From positions 21,861,906 through 21,925,905 of the forward strand of contig OY979717.1 in NCBI GenBank assembly GCA_963855995.1: a DNA stretch of 64,000 bases, read 5' to 3'. Positions 61,301 to 64,000 of the stretch are shown piece by piece (position 1 is the first letter of the stretch; every line of letters starts with the position of its first letter). The position numbers and the translations under genes were made by a program. This DNA is from Muricea muricata. Taxonomy: Eukaryota; Cnidaria; Anthozoa; Malacalcyonacea; Plexauridae. A model generated the notes under the pieces. The model searched no databases. It had not been told where the DNA came from and saw nothing but the letters and a program-made list of their open reading frames with translations.

Positions 61301-64000
61301 GACGAGTAAAGTTGGAGAAAATAACTGTTAGCGGAGGAGATATACCCCGTACGGAGGAAACTGAAAAACCAACATATCCTAAAGCAATCGACATCGGACG
61401 CATTGTGATCGACGAAATTCCTGACGAAAAACAGCCTCTGCAGAAACGTGACATTCCTAAGAGAGACAAAGTTAAAGAGACGCATCTAGATATGGAAACA
61501 TGTGATAAATTTGACGGAGGCCCGGATGTGAGAGAAGAAGTAGTTAAAGTTGGCAGACTAAATATCATTGACCACAAAATTACACCAAGAGAATCTGACA
61601 GGCCGAAAATACACGAAATGGTAATATATGTTTGCTTGTAATTTGGGACAATGATCTTTCGATTTTCAAGTAAATTTTGTAGAAATTGTTGCACTTTTAT
61701 TTTTGTCGGTTAATTTAACAGGGTATTTCAAATTTTTCAAAGTCTATTTCTTAACTGATCTCGTTTTACAGGGTCAACCGGAACAAAGGGGCTAGTTCAA
61801 AGTAAAACATACTTTTCAACATTATACTCATTGTTTTATGAACATAGCATCTAAAGATTGGACGTCCTGATTCTTTAGTCAATCAATCGCGATTGGCGGG
61901 ATTGACCGACTCTGCATTTCGTATATGCAAATGCTTTTAAAAGAATGATATAAATATCAGTACTTTGCACTCCATTGCTATTTGAAAAGATTACCACTTT
62001 TTTCTAACAAGAATATTGAAATATTTTTAGGCAAAAAGAGCAGAGAAGCCAAAAAAAGAAATAATTGAATATCATCGCCCACAAGGTGAAGAGTTTGACA
62101 AAGCTTATACGTACCACCAACAATCTCGTACAGATGAGACTGAAATATCAGAAAGACGAGTAAAGTCGGAGAAAATAACTGTCAGCGGGGGAGATATACC
62201 CCGTACGGAGGAAACTGAAAAACCAACATATCCTAAAGCAATCGACATCGGACGTATTGTGATCGACGAAATTCCTGACGAAAAACAGCCTCTGCAAAAA
62301 CGTGACATTACTAAGAAAGACAAAGTTAAAGAGACGCATGTAGATATGGAAACATGTGATAAATTTGACGGAGGCCCGGATATGAAAGAAGACGTAGTTA
62401 AAGTTGGCAGACTAAATATCATTGACCACAAAATTGCACCAAGAGAATCTGACAGGCCGAAAATACACGAAATGGTAATATATGTTTGCTTGTAATTAGG
62501 GACAATGATTTTTCGTTTTGTTAAGTCAATTCTCTGGAAATTGCAAACTGACCGTAAAATTACAGAATCTGACAGGCTAGAAATACATCAAATGGTAATA
62601 TATCTTTCTCTTTAATTTTCCTAGCATGGTCTTTGGATTTGTTAAATACATTCTCTAGAAACTGCTTTAACCTTATTCTTATCCATTGATTTAACGATAT
62701 TTTTGGTGAATTTTCGAAAAAAGTTTATTTTTGAACTAATATAATTCTACAGGGAGTTATCCGGAACGAAGTCGATATCTTCAACCAAAACATATTTTCC
62801 AACATAATCATTGTTTTATGATGAAGCGTCCAGAATGTGACAGAGTTCGCACCACAATCATCTTCAGTTGGCACGCTCCGTAGACTGAATTTCTAATTCA
62901 TCTATGGAAATGCTATTCAAACAATACTATAAGTATCAGTGTTTTACTCACCACTGTTTTGCAAAGAGTATATATTTTGATTTTCAGACAAGAAGGGAAG
63001 TAAAGCCAAAGGAGGAAAATATTGAACATTATCGTCCACAAGGTGAAGAGTTTGAAAAAGCCTATGCATACCAACAGAAACCTCGAAGAGATGAGACTGA
63101 AATATCGGAGAGACGAGTAAAGTCGGAGAAAATAACCGTCAGCGGAGGAGAGATACCCCGTACAGAGGAAACTAATAAACCAACATATCCTAAAGCAATC
63201 GATATCGGACGTATTGTGATCAACGAAACTCCTAAAGAAAAACAACCTCTGCAAAAACGTGACATTCCCAAGAGAGACAAAGTTAAGGAGACCCAAGTAG
63301 ATGTGCAAACGTGTGATAAATTTGACGATGGTTCAGTAACGCACGTTAAAGAAGATGTAGTAAAAGTAGGCAGGCTAAATATCGCTGAATATAAAATCAT
63401 ACCAAGCGAGTCTGAGAAGCCAAAAGTACATGAAATGGTAATATATATTTCTTGCAATTTTCGTAAAATGCTCTTTCGATCATCTATTTTAAGCGCAATC
63501 TGTTAAAGCTGCTACACATATATTCTTAAAGTTCTATTTATCGATAATTTCTAAGAAATTTGTAAAAAGTATATTTTTTTACAAATCTCGGTTTACAGAG
63601 AGTCCTCGAAAAAAGCTGGGTAGATCGAAGCGAAAAATATTTTTCAACATAGCCTTTTATTATTCTCAGACAAACATGGTGTTTGTTCTATGGATGAGTC
63701 GTCCAAACGATTGCGGGATTCACATCATAATCAACCTCTGTTAGTACGCACCTTAGATTGAATCTTTATTCCATCTATGGAAATGCTATTCCAACGGTGC
63801 TATAAATATTAGTGTTTTCTTCTTCTATCTACTTGAAAGATCACCACTGCTTTCTAAAGAGTATATATTTTTAATGTTTTCAGACAAAAACAGAAGTGAA
63901 GCCAAAGGAAGAAAGAATTGAACATTATCGTCCACATGGTGAAGAGTTTGACAAAGCCTATACATACGATTATAAATCTCGTACAGATGATACTGAAACA
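12807..64000 (+). CDS. Giant modular repeat-protein gene (43 exons seen, 3' end outside window)
   Basis: Overall gene model, joined from the exons listed separately. The 43 exons sum to 20,205 coding nt (6,735 codons) and end in an exon cut by the window edge. After exon 1 every boundary falls between codons (phase 0), so all exons join in frame. The N-terminal ~590 residues are polar and disorder-like. The rest repeats a Lys/Glu/Pro/Ile/Val-rich module of about 150 residues with motif A (DIGRIVIDEIP type) and motif B (VGRLNI or VGKLDV type). I saw no signal peptide, transmembrane segment, enzyme domain or Ig/FN3 domain. The product is probably an intracellular scaffold, cytoskeletal or elastic filament-type protein, but that is inferred from composition only. 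One in-frame TAG lies in exon 12. Additional exons may have been missed in the long introns, because any phase-0 exon would fit. Function is not recognised. Confidence 0.8.
13705..14926 (+). CDS. Giant gene exon 2 (disordered N-terminal region)
   Basis: Acceptor tgtttcag precedes 13705; the first G completes R186 from exon 1. Donor is tcagag|gtaatt, phase 0. It encodes about 407 residues, open throughout. It begins with SSPRKGILKTKR (GILK at 195-198, like the SILK/GILK PP1-docking motif). The Ser motif of exon 1 recurs at S304 (WKSEPSL), S319 (SRSVDRL), S352 (AQSFGDL) and S377 (WKSNPEL). KSTQT at 467-471 matches the (K/R)xTQT dynein light chain LC8 anchor. The end, IPVGRIDDIEMES, is the first degenerate copy of the VGRI motif that fills the rest of the protein. 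Confidence 0.8.
14927..15562 (+). other. Intron 2
   Basis: Between donor gtaatt and acceptor tctaatccag. No repeats or genes noticed. Confidence 0.7.
15563..15853 (+). CDS. Giant gene exon 3
   Basis: 97 codons, phase 0 at both ends, between ccttctaatccag and cag|gtgaga. It begins EDYPETRRTVKK and is rich in Lys, Glu, Thr and Arg. It contains a weak motif-A-like stretch, AVERITVEEITFP. No fold recognised. Confidence 0.75.
15854..16910 (+). other. Intron 3
   Basis: AT-rich intron ending in a strong pyrimidine tract (ctcttttttccag). Nothing else recognised. Confidence 0.7.
16911..17195 (+). CDS. Giant gene exon 4, first clear motif-A exon
   Basis: 95 codons, phase 0 at both ends; acceptor ttttttccag, donor atgag|gtatgt. 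It contains SDVGRIVIDETVK, the first full match to the signature that later appears in every module, followed by PLVGRIEDMNVEE. It links the N-terminal region to the repeat region. Confidence 0.8.
17449..17568. repeat. 120-bp palindromic MITE-like element
   Basis: The left half (gtgcaatggtgag... to ...gcattcaac) is the imperfect reverse complement of the right half (gttgaatgg... to ...actattgcac). It forms a hairpin with ~55-bp arms and a short centre. Confidence 0.75.
18594..18716. mobile_element. Small MITE-like element with 13-bp terminal inverted repeats
   Basis: Starts ttataatatagca and ends with its exact reverse complement, tgctatattataa, 123 bp in total. Inside is gctgattggctaagagccgt and a gtgttgatata...caacacgg dyad. 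Non-coding. Confidence 0.6.
18754..19730. mobile_element. ~1-kb foldback element with ~160-185-bp inverted arms
   Basis: Arm 18754-18910 matches the reverse complement of 19546-19730. Shared blocks include tatatcaacact, gagattataaaagaatag, cgcgggacaaattga, taatggggggcaaattta and cccggat. The ~630-bp interior has no coding potential. A second tatatcaacacgg dyad follows the right arm. It is a non-autonomous DNA element by structure. Confidence 0.75.
20007..20192 (+). CDS. Giant gene exon 5
   Basis: 62 codons, phase 0 at both ends; acceptor aattctcag, donor cgcaag|gtattg. Highly charged (VEPRKVETKVTK start) with a degenerate motif-A-like stretch, LKIDKMRVEEFEL. It was found by reading between splice sites because it lacks a start codon. 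Confidence 0.7.
20193..21034 (+). other. Intron 5
   Basis: AT-rich intron. Apart from the 27-bp duplication at its start nothing is recognised. Confidence 0.6.
20207..20260. repeat. 27-bp tandem duplication
   Basis: 'agttttgaaatag' plus 'ttttattgatagct' occurs twice back to back just inside intron 5, 14 nt after the donor. Confidence 0.9.
21035..21166 (+). CDS. Giant gene exon 6 (motif-B exon)
   Basis: 44 codons, phase 0 at both ends, between tactttggcag (weak pyrimidine tract) and cgaaag|gtgagc. It encodes ...DDAFKIGKFDVTETEK..., a clear motif B (compare VGKLDVTKIE in exons 7 and 8). The motif and the reading phase make it credible despite its size. The acceptor is the least certain part. 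Confidence 0.65.
21167..21706 (+). other. Intron 6
   Basis: 540 nt, ending tgccttttag. Nothing recognised. Confidence 0.65.
21707..22114 (+). CDS. Giant gene exon 7, A+B module
   Basis: 136 codons, phase 0 at both ends; acceptor ttgccttttag, donor aaaaaag|gtaaat. It contains EVDIDRIVIEETSEP (motif A with D replacing G) and HRVGKLDVTKIEEK (motif B), about 60 residues apart. This is the first exon holding the complete two-motif module. Confidence 0.8.
22115..23070 (+). other. Intron 7 with a ~100-bp direct duplication
   Basis: Segments 22400-22500 and 22505-22620 are diverged direct copies. Shared words include ctgccca, ggtgaccataaagaataa, atgtcaaaatt and aataacca. Otherwise unremarkable. Confidence 0.65.
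23071..23472 (+). CDS. Giant gene exon 8, A+B module
   Basis: 134 codons, phase 0 at both ends; acceptor attatattttcag, donor aataag|gtacag. Contains REVDIDRITIHEPPP (A) and FRVGKLDVTKIEQF (B). It is most similar in layout to exon 7, so the two probably arose by duplication. Confidence 0.8.
23473..24076 (+). other. Intron 8
   Basis: 604 nt, ending tggttttag. Nothing recognised. Confidence 0.65.
24077..24364 (+). CDS. Giant gene exon 9
   Basis: 96 codons, phase 0 at both ends; acceptor ctggttttag, donor agcaag|gtatgt. Lys/Glu-rich (starts DRSVKTKTKIEAS); neither signature motif is clear. It is kept because it is open in the required phase between good splice sites. Confidence 0.7.
24981..25042. 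repeat. 31-bp tandem duplication
   Basis: A unit beginning tttggaaaagtgttag and ending ttgccatgtag is present twice in direct succession. The last part of the unit recurs a third time inside the adjacent palindrome. Confidence 0.9.
25045..25192. repeat. Perfect palindrome, 73-bp arms, 2-bp centre
   Basis: Arm 25045-25117 (starts actaattaggtg, ends gccatgta) is the exact reverse complement of 25120-25192. Only 'gt' lies between. This is a cruciform-forming structure and may be a recent foldback insertion or an assembly or cloning artefact. Confidence 0.9.
25250..26290 (-). mobile_element. Decayed LINE reverse-transcriptase remnant
   Basis: On the minus strand, with frameshifts and stops, the stretch reads as an RT. 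From about 26280 it gives KALDRANYSFLFKTLDKF (palm motif A region). Next come a VSSCVKTNG-type segment, an LRQGF-type turn, and near 25985 CAEDTTFLLSND, a damaged version of the catalytic F/Y-A-D-D motif. A 'VIQDLERIIANKKVPLFN'-like tail follows. The conserved catalytic Asp pair appears as E-D, and stops abound, so it is inactive. It differs from the LINE at 1-2.6 kb. Confidence 0.65.
26455..26504 (-). pseudogene. 5S rRNA-derived fragment (5' third)
   Basis: On the minus strand, gtctacgaccataccat... followed by ggaaag and actggttctggtgact matches the first ~50 nt of the fuller 5S copy at 27683-27800, with a small insertion. Flanking sequence on the right (actgcaaactac...ttatttaa...gtgccttaat) is also shared with that copy, so the duplicated unit is larger than the 5S part. 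Confidence 0.6.
26657..27474. mobile_element. ~820-bp foldback element with ~300-bp inverted arms
   Basis: Left arm ~26657-26960 and right arm ~27165-27474 are reverse complements with scattered mismatches. The ends are gatcacgggctatagg and its complement. Shared blocks include gacaggcgc, ttgcgatattgtttac, atgatgggagtgttct and tatatcgtcgccatattgaat. The centre holds a short tandem repeat (26990-27045). No coding capacity. It sits within sequence otherwise related to the 5S-derived units. Confidence 0.8.
26990..27045. repeat. Two-copy ~26-bp direct repeat
   Basis: 'catatatggcacaaacgtgtc' is followed by the near copy 'catatattgcacaaacgtgtc' in the loop of the foldback element. Confidence 0.8.
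27683..27800 (-). rRNA. 5S rRNA-like gene (118 nt), possibly a pseudogene
   Basis: On the minus strand the 118 nt begins gtctgcgaccataccacc and ends cttcgtgttgtagac, so the 5' and 3' ends can pair as in 5S helix I. The internal control region is well kept: aaagttaagcctggtcgggc (A box region) and gaatgggtgaccgcctggga (C box region). A T-rich terminator (ttattttttt) follows the 3' end. Length and order match animal 5S rRNA. A few bases differ from the usual metazoan consensus. The neighbours are clearly broken copies, so this one could be functional or a young relic. Confidence 0.65.
28043..28295. mobile_element. 253-bp palindromic MITE-like element
   Basis: Starts aagtatgataacgata and ends with the complement, tatcgttatcatactt. 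The arms pair along nearly the whole length (attaaagaacgacgtttcga and its complement; gattacagaccgtta; atagcgtttacaaat). 'acttacctaaaact' occurs at both sides (about 28001 and 28292). Confidence 0.8.
28717..28805 (-). pseudogene. Truncated 5S rRNA-derived copy
   Basis: The minus strand reads gtctgatcaccgaagttaag, then an 11-bp internal duplication, then cctggtcggacgaagttagt and gatcgcctgagaatacttct. The 5' third is missing. The ~270 bp on the left (28440-28716) matches the spacer left of the copy at 27683-27800, for example ttgatcacata, gagtttgaac and cactcgatatacg. Both therefore belong to one repeat unit. Confidence 0.65.
29585..29760. repeat. Dispersed repeat, copy 1 of 3
   Basis: Contains cttttaaaacattt, catgtta, atgtgttttgttga and cggtgtgttg in the same order as 57765-57935 and 58012-58210. 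It is non-coding and its family is unknown. Confidence 0.5.
29848..30087 (+). CDS. Giant gene exon 10, GC splice donor
   Basis: 80 codons, phase 0 at both ends, after acceptor atttttttcag. No GT donor fits phase 0. The reading frame instead stops being exon-like at ccacgaaag|gcatgt, a GC-type donor identical in its core to that of exon 34. It contains DPYKEEKQPLGENT, sharing EEKQPL with later modules, and NILKVGEVSKEK, a weak motif B. Confidence 0.65.
30088..31411 (+). other. Intron 10
   Basis: AT-rich intron. A 74-codon minus-strand open frame near 30.7-30.9 kb looks like chance. Nothing else recognised. Confidence 0.65.
31412..31906 (+). CDS. Giant gene exon 11, two motif A and one motif B
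   Basis: 165 codons, phase 0 at both ends; acceptor tatctttcag, donor cacaag|gtaatt. Contains LDIGRIMIEEIPQEK and LDIGFTDIEERSKEK (A, the second degenerate) and IVKVGKLDVSCLEKQ (B). Between them LKPVEVSLTRHE matches the 'KPKSVEVTL' connector of exon 12. Confidence 0.85.
31907..33082 (+). other. Intron 11 with a foldback element
   Basis: Holds the 32171-32692 inverted-repeat element. An apparent 181-codon plus-strand frame across 31831-32376 is an extension of the exon into intron and transposon DNA. Confidence 0.65.
32171..32692. mobile_element. ~520-bp foldback element
   Basis: Ends ataagtg / cacttat. The left side (atatttatatattcgtgtt, tttgcatgatagag, gaaatgttgtaaatatacga) is the imperfect reverse complement of the right side. 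Arms are about 230 bp around a short centre. A poly-G tract lies near the left end. Fragments near 53545-53640 share ttacgtgggaaaaa and ttttacaatgttt with it. Confidence 0.75.
33083..35167 (+). CDS. Giant gene exon 12, long multi-module exon with an in-frame TAG
   Basis: 695 codons, phase 0 at both ends; acceptor ttcatttcag, donor accaaag|gtattc. A single TAG at 33395-33397 interrupts an otherwise continuous frame; repeat content in the same frame continues on both sides. It contains at least six motif-A copies (LDIGRILIKEIHEE, LDIGRIVIEEIPDKK, LDVGLIVIEEYPEEK, LDIGRIVIEEIPDEK, EVGRIMVEEISPED and FDVGRIVIDEIAKEK). Motif-B copies include KVGKLDVTSFEKK and NVGKLDVFGLEKQ. Connectors such as RPKSVEITLPEQE repeat. 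Unlike the downstream region, several modules share one exon. The TAG may be a mutation, an assembly error, an edited site or a readthrough site. Confidence 0.8.
35168..35651 (+). other. Intron 12
   Basis: 484 nt, ending caacgctttcag. Nothing recognised. Confidence 0.7.
35652..36101 (+). CDS. Giant gene exon 13, first single-module 150-codon exon
   Basis: 450 nt, phase 0 at both ends, ending caaatg|gtaata. It has the module layout of all later exons: YRPQGEEFDKAYTYHQ near residue 15, SEKITV near 47, LDIGRIVIDEIPEEKQPLQK near 71, one Cys near 109, and KVGRLNIIDHEI near 126. Differences from the array include GAGDIPGTEE and CGKYDGGQASAAKED. Confidence 0.85.
36479..36931 (+). CDS. Giant gene exon 14, module exon
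   Basis: 453 nt (151 codons) after an unusual acceptor, atattttaag; donor aaatg|gtaata. It has one extra residue (YSYHVQKSRT). A is AIDIGRIVIDEIPEEK and B is KVGRLNITDHEI. EGEIPRTEQYEK and KGDEVQGTIVDI are specific to this copy. Its 3' intron is already clearly related to the array introns. Confidence 0.85.
37326..37775 (+). CDS. Giant gene exon 15 (array copy 1)
   Basis: Most diverged array copy. It has KKTVSGG instead of KITVSGG and EPWDKF, so the single Cys of the module is Trp. It also has KLGRLNITDHEYKQ instead of KVGRLNITDHEITQ. Donor aaatg|gtaatt. As expected for an edge copy, it has escaped homogenisation. Confidence 0.9.
38187..38636 (+). CDS. Giant gene exon 16 (array copy 2)
   Basis: Consensus copy. 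Residues 15-28 YRPQGEEFDKAYTY, 72-82 DIGRIVIDEIP, Cys 109, 127-132 VGRLNI. Variant block IMHVKEDAVKV and DHE. Its downstream intron variant (taatacgggac) recurs after copy 8. Confidence 0.9.
39048..39497 (+). CDS. Giant gene exon 17 (array copy 3)
   Basis: Variants: YMYQQQ, LDTEPC, HVKKDAVTV and ITDQE. It shares most of these with copy 9, exactly 5,161 bp downstream. Confidence 0.9.
39908..40357 (+). CDS. Giant gene exon 18 (array copy 4)
   Basis: Variants: EHYRPQ, RPKMHVKEDAVTV and ITDQE. Pairs with copy 10 at 5,161 bp spacing. Confidence 0.9.
40768..41217 (+). CDS. Giant gene exon 19 (array copy 5)
   Basis: Variants: PRMEETEK, EIPVERQPLQ, PIVHAKEDAVKV and LKITDQE. Shares PVERQ and IVHA with its neighbour, copy 6. 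Confidence 0.9.
41628..42077 (+). CDS. Giant gene exon 20 (array copy 6)
   Basis: Variants: EIPVERQPLQ, PIVHAKEDAVKV and ITDHE. A recent duplicate of copy 5 by shared exon and intron changes. Confidence 0.9.
42488..42937 (+). CDS. Giant gene exon 21 (array copy 7)
   Basis: Variants: RPQSEEF (G19S), SRAEETV (T34A), PEETQPRQKRDIFKRD and IMHAKEDAVKV. G19S, T34A and DIFKRD recur only in copy 11, 3,441 bp downstream. Confidence 0.9.
43348..43797 (+). CDS. Giant gene exon 22 (array copy 8)
   Basis: Variants: EHYRPQ, EEKKPLQ, IMHVKEDAVKV and DHE. Its upstream intron carries gtgagggcattcg, as do the introns before copies 12 and 15. Its downstream intron matches that of copy 2. Confidence 0.9.
44209..44658 (+). 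CDS. Giant gene exon 23 (array copy 9)
   Basis: Variants: YMYHQQ, SERRVKS (G42R), LDTEPC, HVKKDAVTV and DQE. Duplicate of copy 3. Confidence 0.9.
45069..45518 (+). CDS. Giant gene exon 24 (array copy 10)
   Basis: Variants: EHYRPQ, RPKMHVKEDAVTV and DQE. Duplicate of copy 4. Its downstream intron (tgatccgttg, ggaagtactacgg) matches the intron after copy 6. Confidence 0.9.
45929..46378 (+). CDS. Giant gene exon 25 (array copy 11)
   Basis: Variants: G19S, T34A, EERQPRQKRDIFKRD and IMHAKEDAVKV. Duplicate of copy 7. Confidence 0.9.
46789..47238 (+). CDS. Giant gene exon 26 (array copy 12)
   Basis: Variants: EHYRPQ, RPKMHVKEDAVTV and DQE. Its upstream intron matches that of copy 8 (aaaagtctacatttc, gtgagggcattcg). 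Confidence 0.9.
47649..48098 (+). CDS. Giant gene exon 27 (array copy 13)
   Basis: Variants: VISEGR (M39I), EKLTYP (P65L), EERQPLQ and RPKMHVKEDAVTV. M39I is shared only with copy 16, 2,578 bp downstream. Both follow an intron with gagcaatctcg/tagcaatctcg and ggaactaatacgg. Confidence 0.9.
48509..48958 (+). CDS. Giant gene exon 28 (array copy 14)
   Basis: Variants: EHYRPQ, EERQPRQKRDIPKRD, IMHAKEDAVKV and DQE. Confidence 0.9.
49369..49818 (+). CDS. Giant gene exon 29 (array copy 15)
   Basis: Variants: TRKEEK start (R3K), EHYRPQ, RPKMHVKEDAVTV and ESDMPKIHQ (R144M). Upstream intron as in copies 8 and 12. Confidence 0.9.
50227..50676 (+). CDS. Giant gene exon 30 (array copy 16)
   Basis: Variants: KVKQYRPQ (E13K), VISEGR (M39I), RPKMHVKEDAVTV and PKINQM (H148N). 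The preceding unit is 2 bp shorter (858) because of a small intron deletion. Confidence 0.9.
51087..51536 (+). CDS. Giant gene exon 31 (array copy 17)
   Basis: Variants: EHYRPQ, IMHVKEDAVTV and DQE. Donor aaatg|gtaata is followed by tatcg instead of tgtcg. Confidence 0.9.
51947..52396 (+). CDS. Giant gene exon 32 (array copy 18)
   Basis: Variants: EHYRPQ, EERQPRQKREIPKRD, IMHAKEDAVKV and DHE. Downstream intron shares tgatccgttg with those after copies 6 and 10. Confidence 0.9.
52807..53256 (+). CDS. Giant gene exon 33 (array copy 19, last)
   Basis: Variants: QYRPQ, EERQPLQKRDIPKRD, IMHAKEDAVKV and DHE. Homology of its downstream intron to the array stops near 53536, where unrelated repeat sequence begins. 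This marks the right edge of the amplification. Confidence 0.9.
53257..53885 (+). other. Intron 33, array edge
   Basis: The first ~280 nt is array-type intron. The rest (from about 53537) resembles the edge of the intron 11 foldback family (ttacgtgggaaaaa, ttttacaatg) and then unique sequence ending tacttgtag. Confidence 0.65.
53886..54350 (+). CDS. Giant gene exon 34, diverged module with GC donor
   Basis: 155 codons, phase 0 at both ends; acceptor ggtacttgtag, donor cagggaaag|gcatgt (GC type). Contains YRPQGVDFDKAYTY, GGDIPRTEE, LDVGRIVIEEISEQQ and a weak motif B, FNVSKLDLRKLE. The Cys is absent. Next exon also starts in phase 0, which supports the GC donor over the nearby phase-2 'gtttaa'. 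Confidence 0.75.
54587..55048 (+). CDS. Giant gene exon 35, diverged module
   Basis: 154 codons, phase 0 at both ends; acceptor gtttattgcag, donor acaaag|gtaaaa. Contains LDIGRIVIEEIPEENDK and the connector RPKTADMTAARRE, like exon 12, but motif B is lost. It is closer to the exon 12 type than to the array type. Confidence 0.8.
55328..55774 (+). CDS. Giant gene exon 36, module exon
   Basis: 149 codons, phase 0 at both ends; acceptor aaattttcag, donor ccaatg|gtaatg. It begins PKYDRPREERIEHD, then RPQGEEFDKAYTYHQ. A is LDIGRIVIDEIREEK, Cys is METCDK, and B is KVSKLNITDHEI. It is a member of the 150-codon family outside the array. Confidence 0.85.
56480..57060. repeat. 31-bp minisatellite
   Basis: The core at about 56727-57005 has roughly nine copies of a 31-bp unit, of the form gtaaggcttttggcttgttg followed by acaagatgtcg. 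Increasingly decayed copies spread on both sides. The decay outward suggests homogenisation in the centre. Confidence 0.9.
57765..57935. repeat. Dispersed repeat, copy 2 of 3
   Basis: Shares gccgttttaaaacattt, aaccttc, acatgttaaaa and tgtgttttgt with 58012-58210 and with 29585-29760. Confidence 0.55.
58012..58210. repeat. Dispersed repeat, copy 3 of 3
   Basis: Shares gtcgttttaaaacattt, aaaaccttctt, acatgttaaaatgcgtgttt and cgccgtgttgaggt with copies 1 and 2. A small hairpin (ttcaccgcga / tcgcggtgga) lies just upstream. Confidence 0.55.
58263..58300. repeat. GC-rich hairpin
   Basis: actccgcct and aggcggagt pair perfectly around a short loop (cgcctacggc). A 46-nt A-rich run precedes it. It probably marks the end of the inserted segment. 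Confidence 0.75.
58630..59073 (+). CDS. Giant gene exon 37 (second array, edge copy)
   Basis: 148 codons, phase 0 at both ends; acceptor atgtttttag, donor gaaatg|gtaata. Contains YRPQGEEFDKAYTYDYK. A is diverged (HEIGRIVINEGPEEK), Cys is METCDTF, and B is KIGRLNIIDHKI. It is the most diverged of the five 444-nt exons. Confidence 0.85.
59470..59913 (+). CDS. Giant gene exon 38 (second array)
   Basis: 148 codons, phase 0 at both ends; acceptor atattttcag. It begins AKTAEKPKKEIIEYH, with A AIDIGRIVIDEIPDEK, then DITKKDKVKETHVDMETC and GGPGMKEDVVKVGRLNI. Its nearest relative is exon 41, not its neighbours. Confidence 0.85.
60323..60766 (+). CDS. Giant gene exon 39 (second array)
   Basis: 148 codons, phase 0 at both ends. 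Variants are DATEISERR, DIPKRDKVKETHLDMETC and GGPDVREEVVKVGRLNI. Almost identical to exon 40, 854 bp downstream. Confidence 0.85.
61177..61620 (+). CDS. Giant gene exon 40 (second array)
   Basis: 148 codons, phase 0 at both ends. Differs from exon 39 by only a few residues (EVSERR, VKLEKITV). A tandem duplicate together with its intron. Confidence 0.85.
62031..62474 (+). CDS. Giant gene exon 41 (second array)
   Basis: 148 codons, phase 0 at both ends; acceptor aatatttttag. Variants are DITKKDKVKETHVDMETC, GGPDMKEDVVKV and KIAPRESD. Shares DITKKDK with exon 38. Its downstream intron contains a relic exon end. Confidence 0.85.
62546..62594 (+). pseudogene. Relic 3' end of a module exon inside intron 41
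   Basis: actgaccgtaaaattacag, then aatctgacaggctagaaata, then catcaaatg|gtaata matches the last ~55 nt of a module exon and its donor, with a 5-nt deletion. The intron-type sequence that follows also matches. The upstream ~390 nt of the exon is missing. It marks a deleted copy. Confidence 0.75.
62988..63437 (+). CDS. Giant gene exon 42, module exon
   Basis: 150 codons, phase 0 at both ends; acceptor ttgattttcag, donor gaaatg|gtaata. Contains YRPQGEEFEKAYAYQQ, AIDIGRIVINETPKEK (A, two acidic positions changed), VQTCDKFDDGS (Cys) and KVGRLNIAEYKI (B). It belongs to the 150-codon type rather than the 148-codon type. Confidence 0.85.
63438..63883 (+). other. Intron 42
   Basis: 446 nt, related to the standard module intron (ttgcgggattcacatcataatcaacct, tatcaccactg), ending atgttttcag. 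Confidence 0.7.
63884..64000 (+). CDS. Giant gene exon 43, cut by window edge
   Basis: The first 39 codons of another module exon: TKTEVKPKEERIEHYRPHGE, then EFDKAYTYDYKSRTDDTET. The gene continues to the right, so neither the C-terminus nor the module total is known. Confidence 0.85.
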
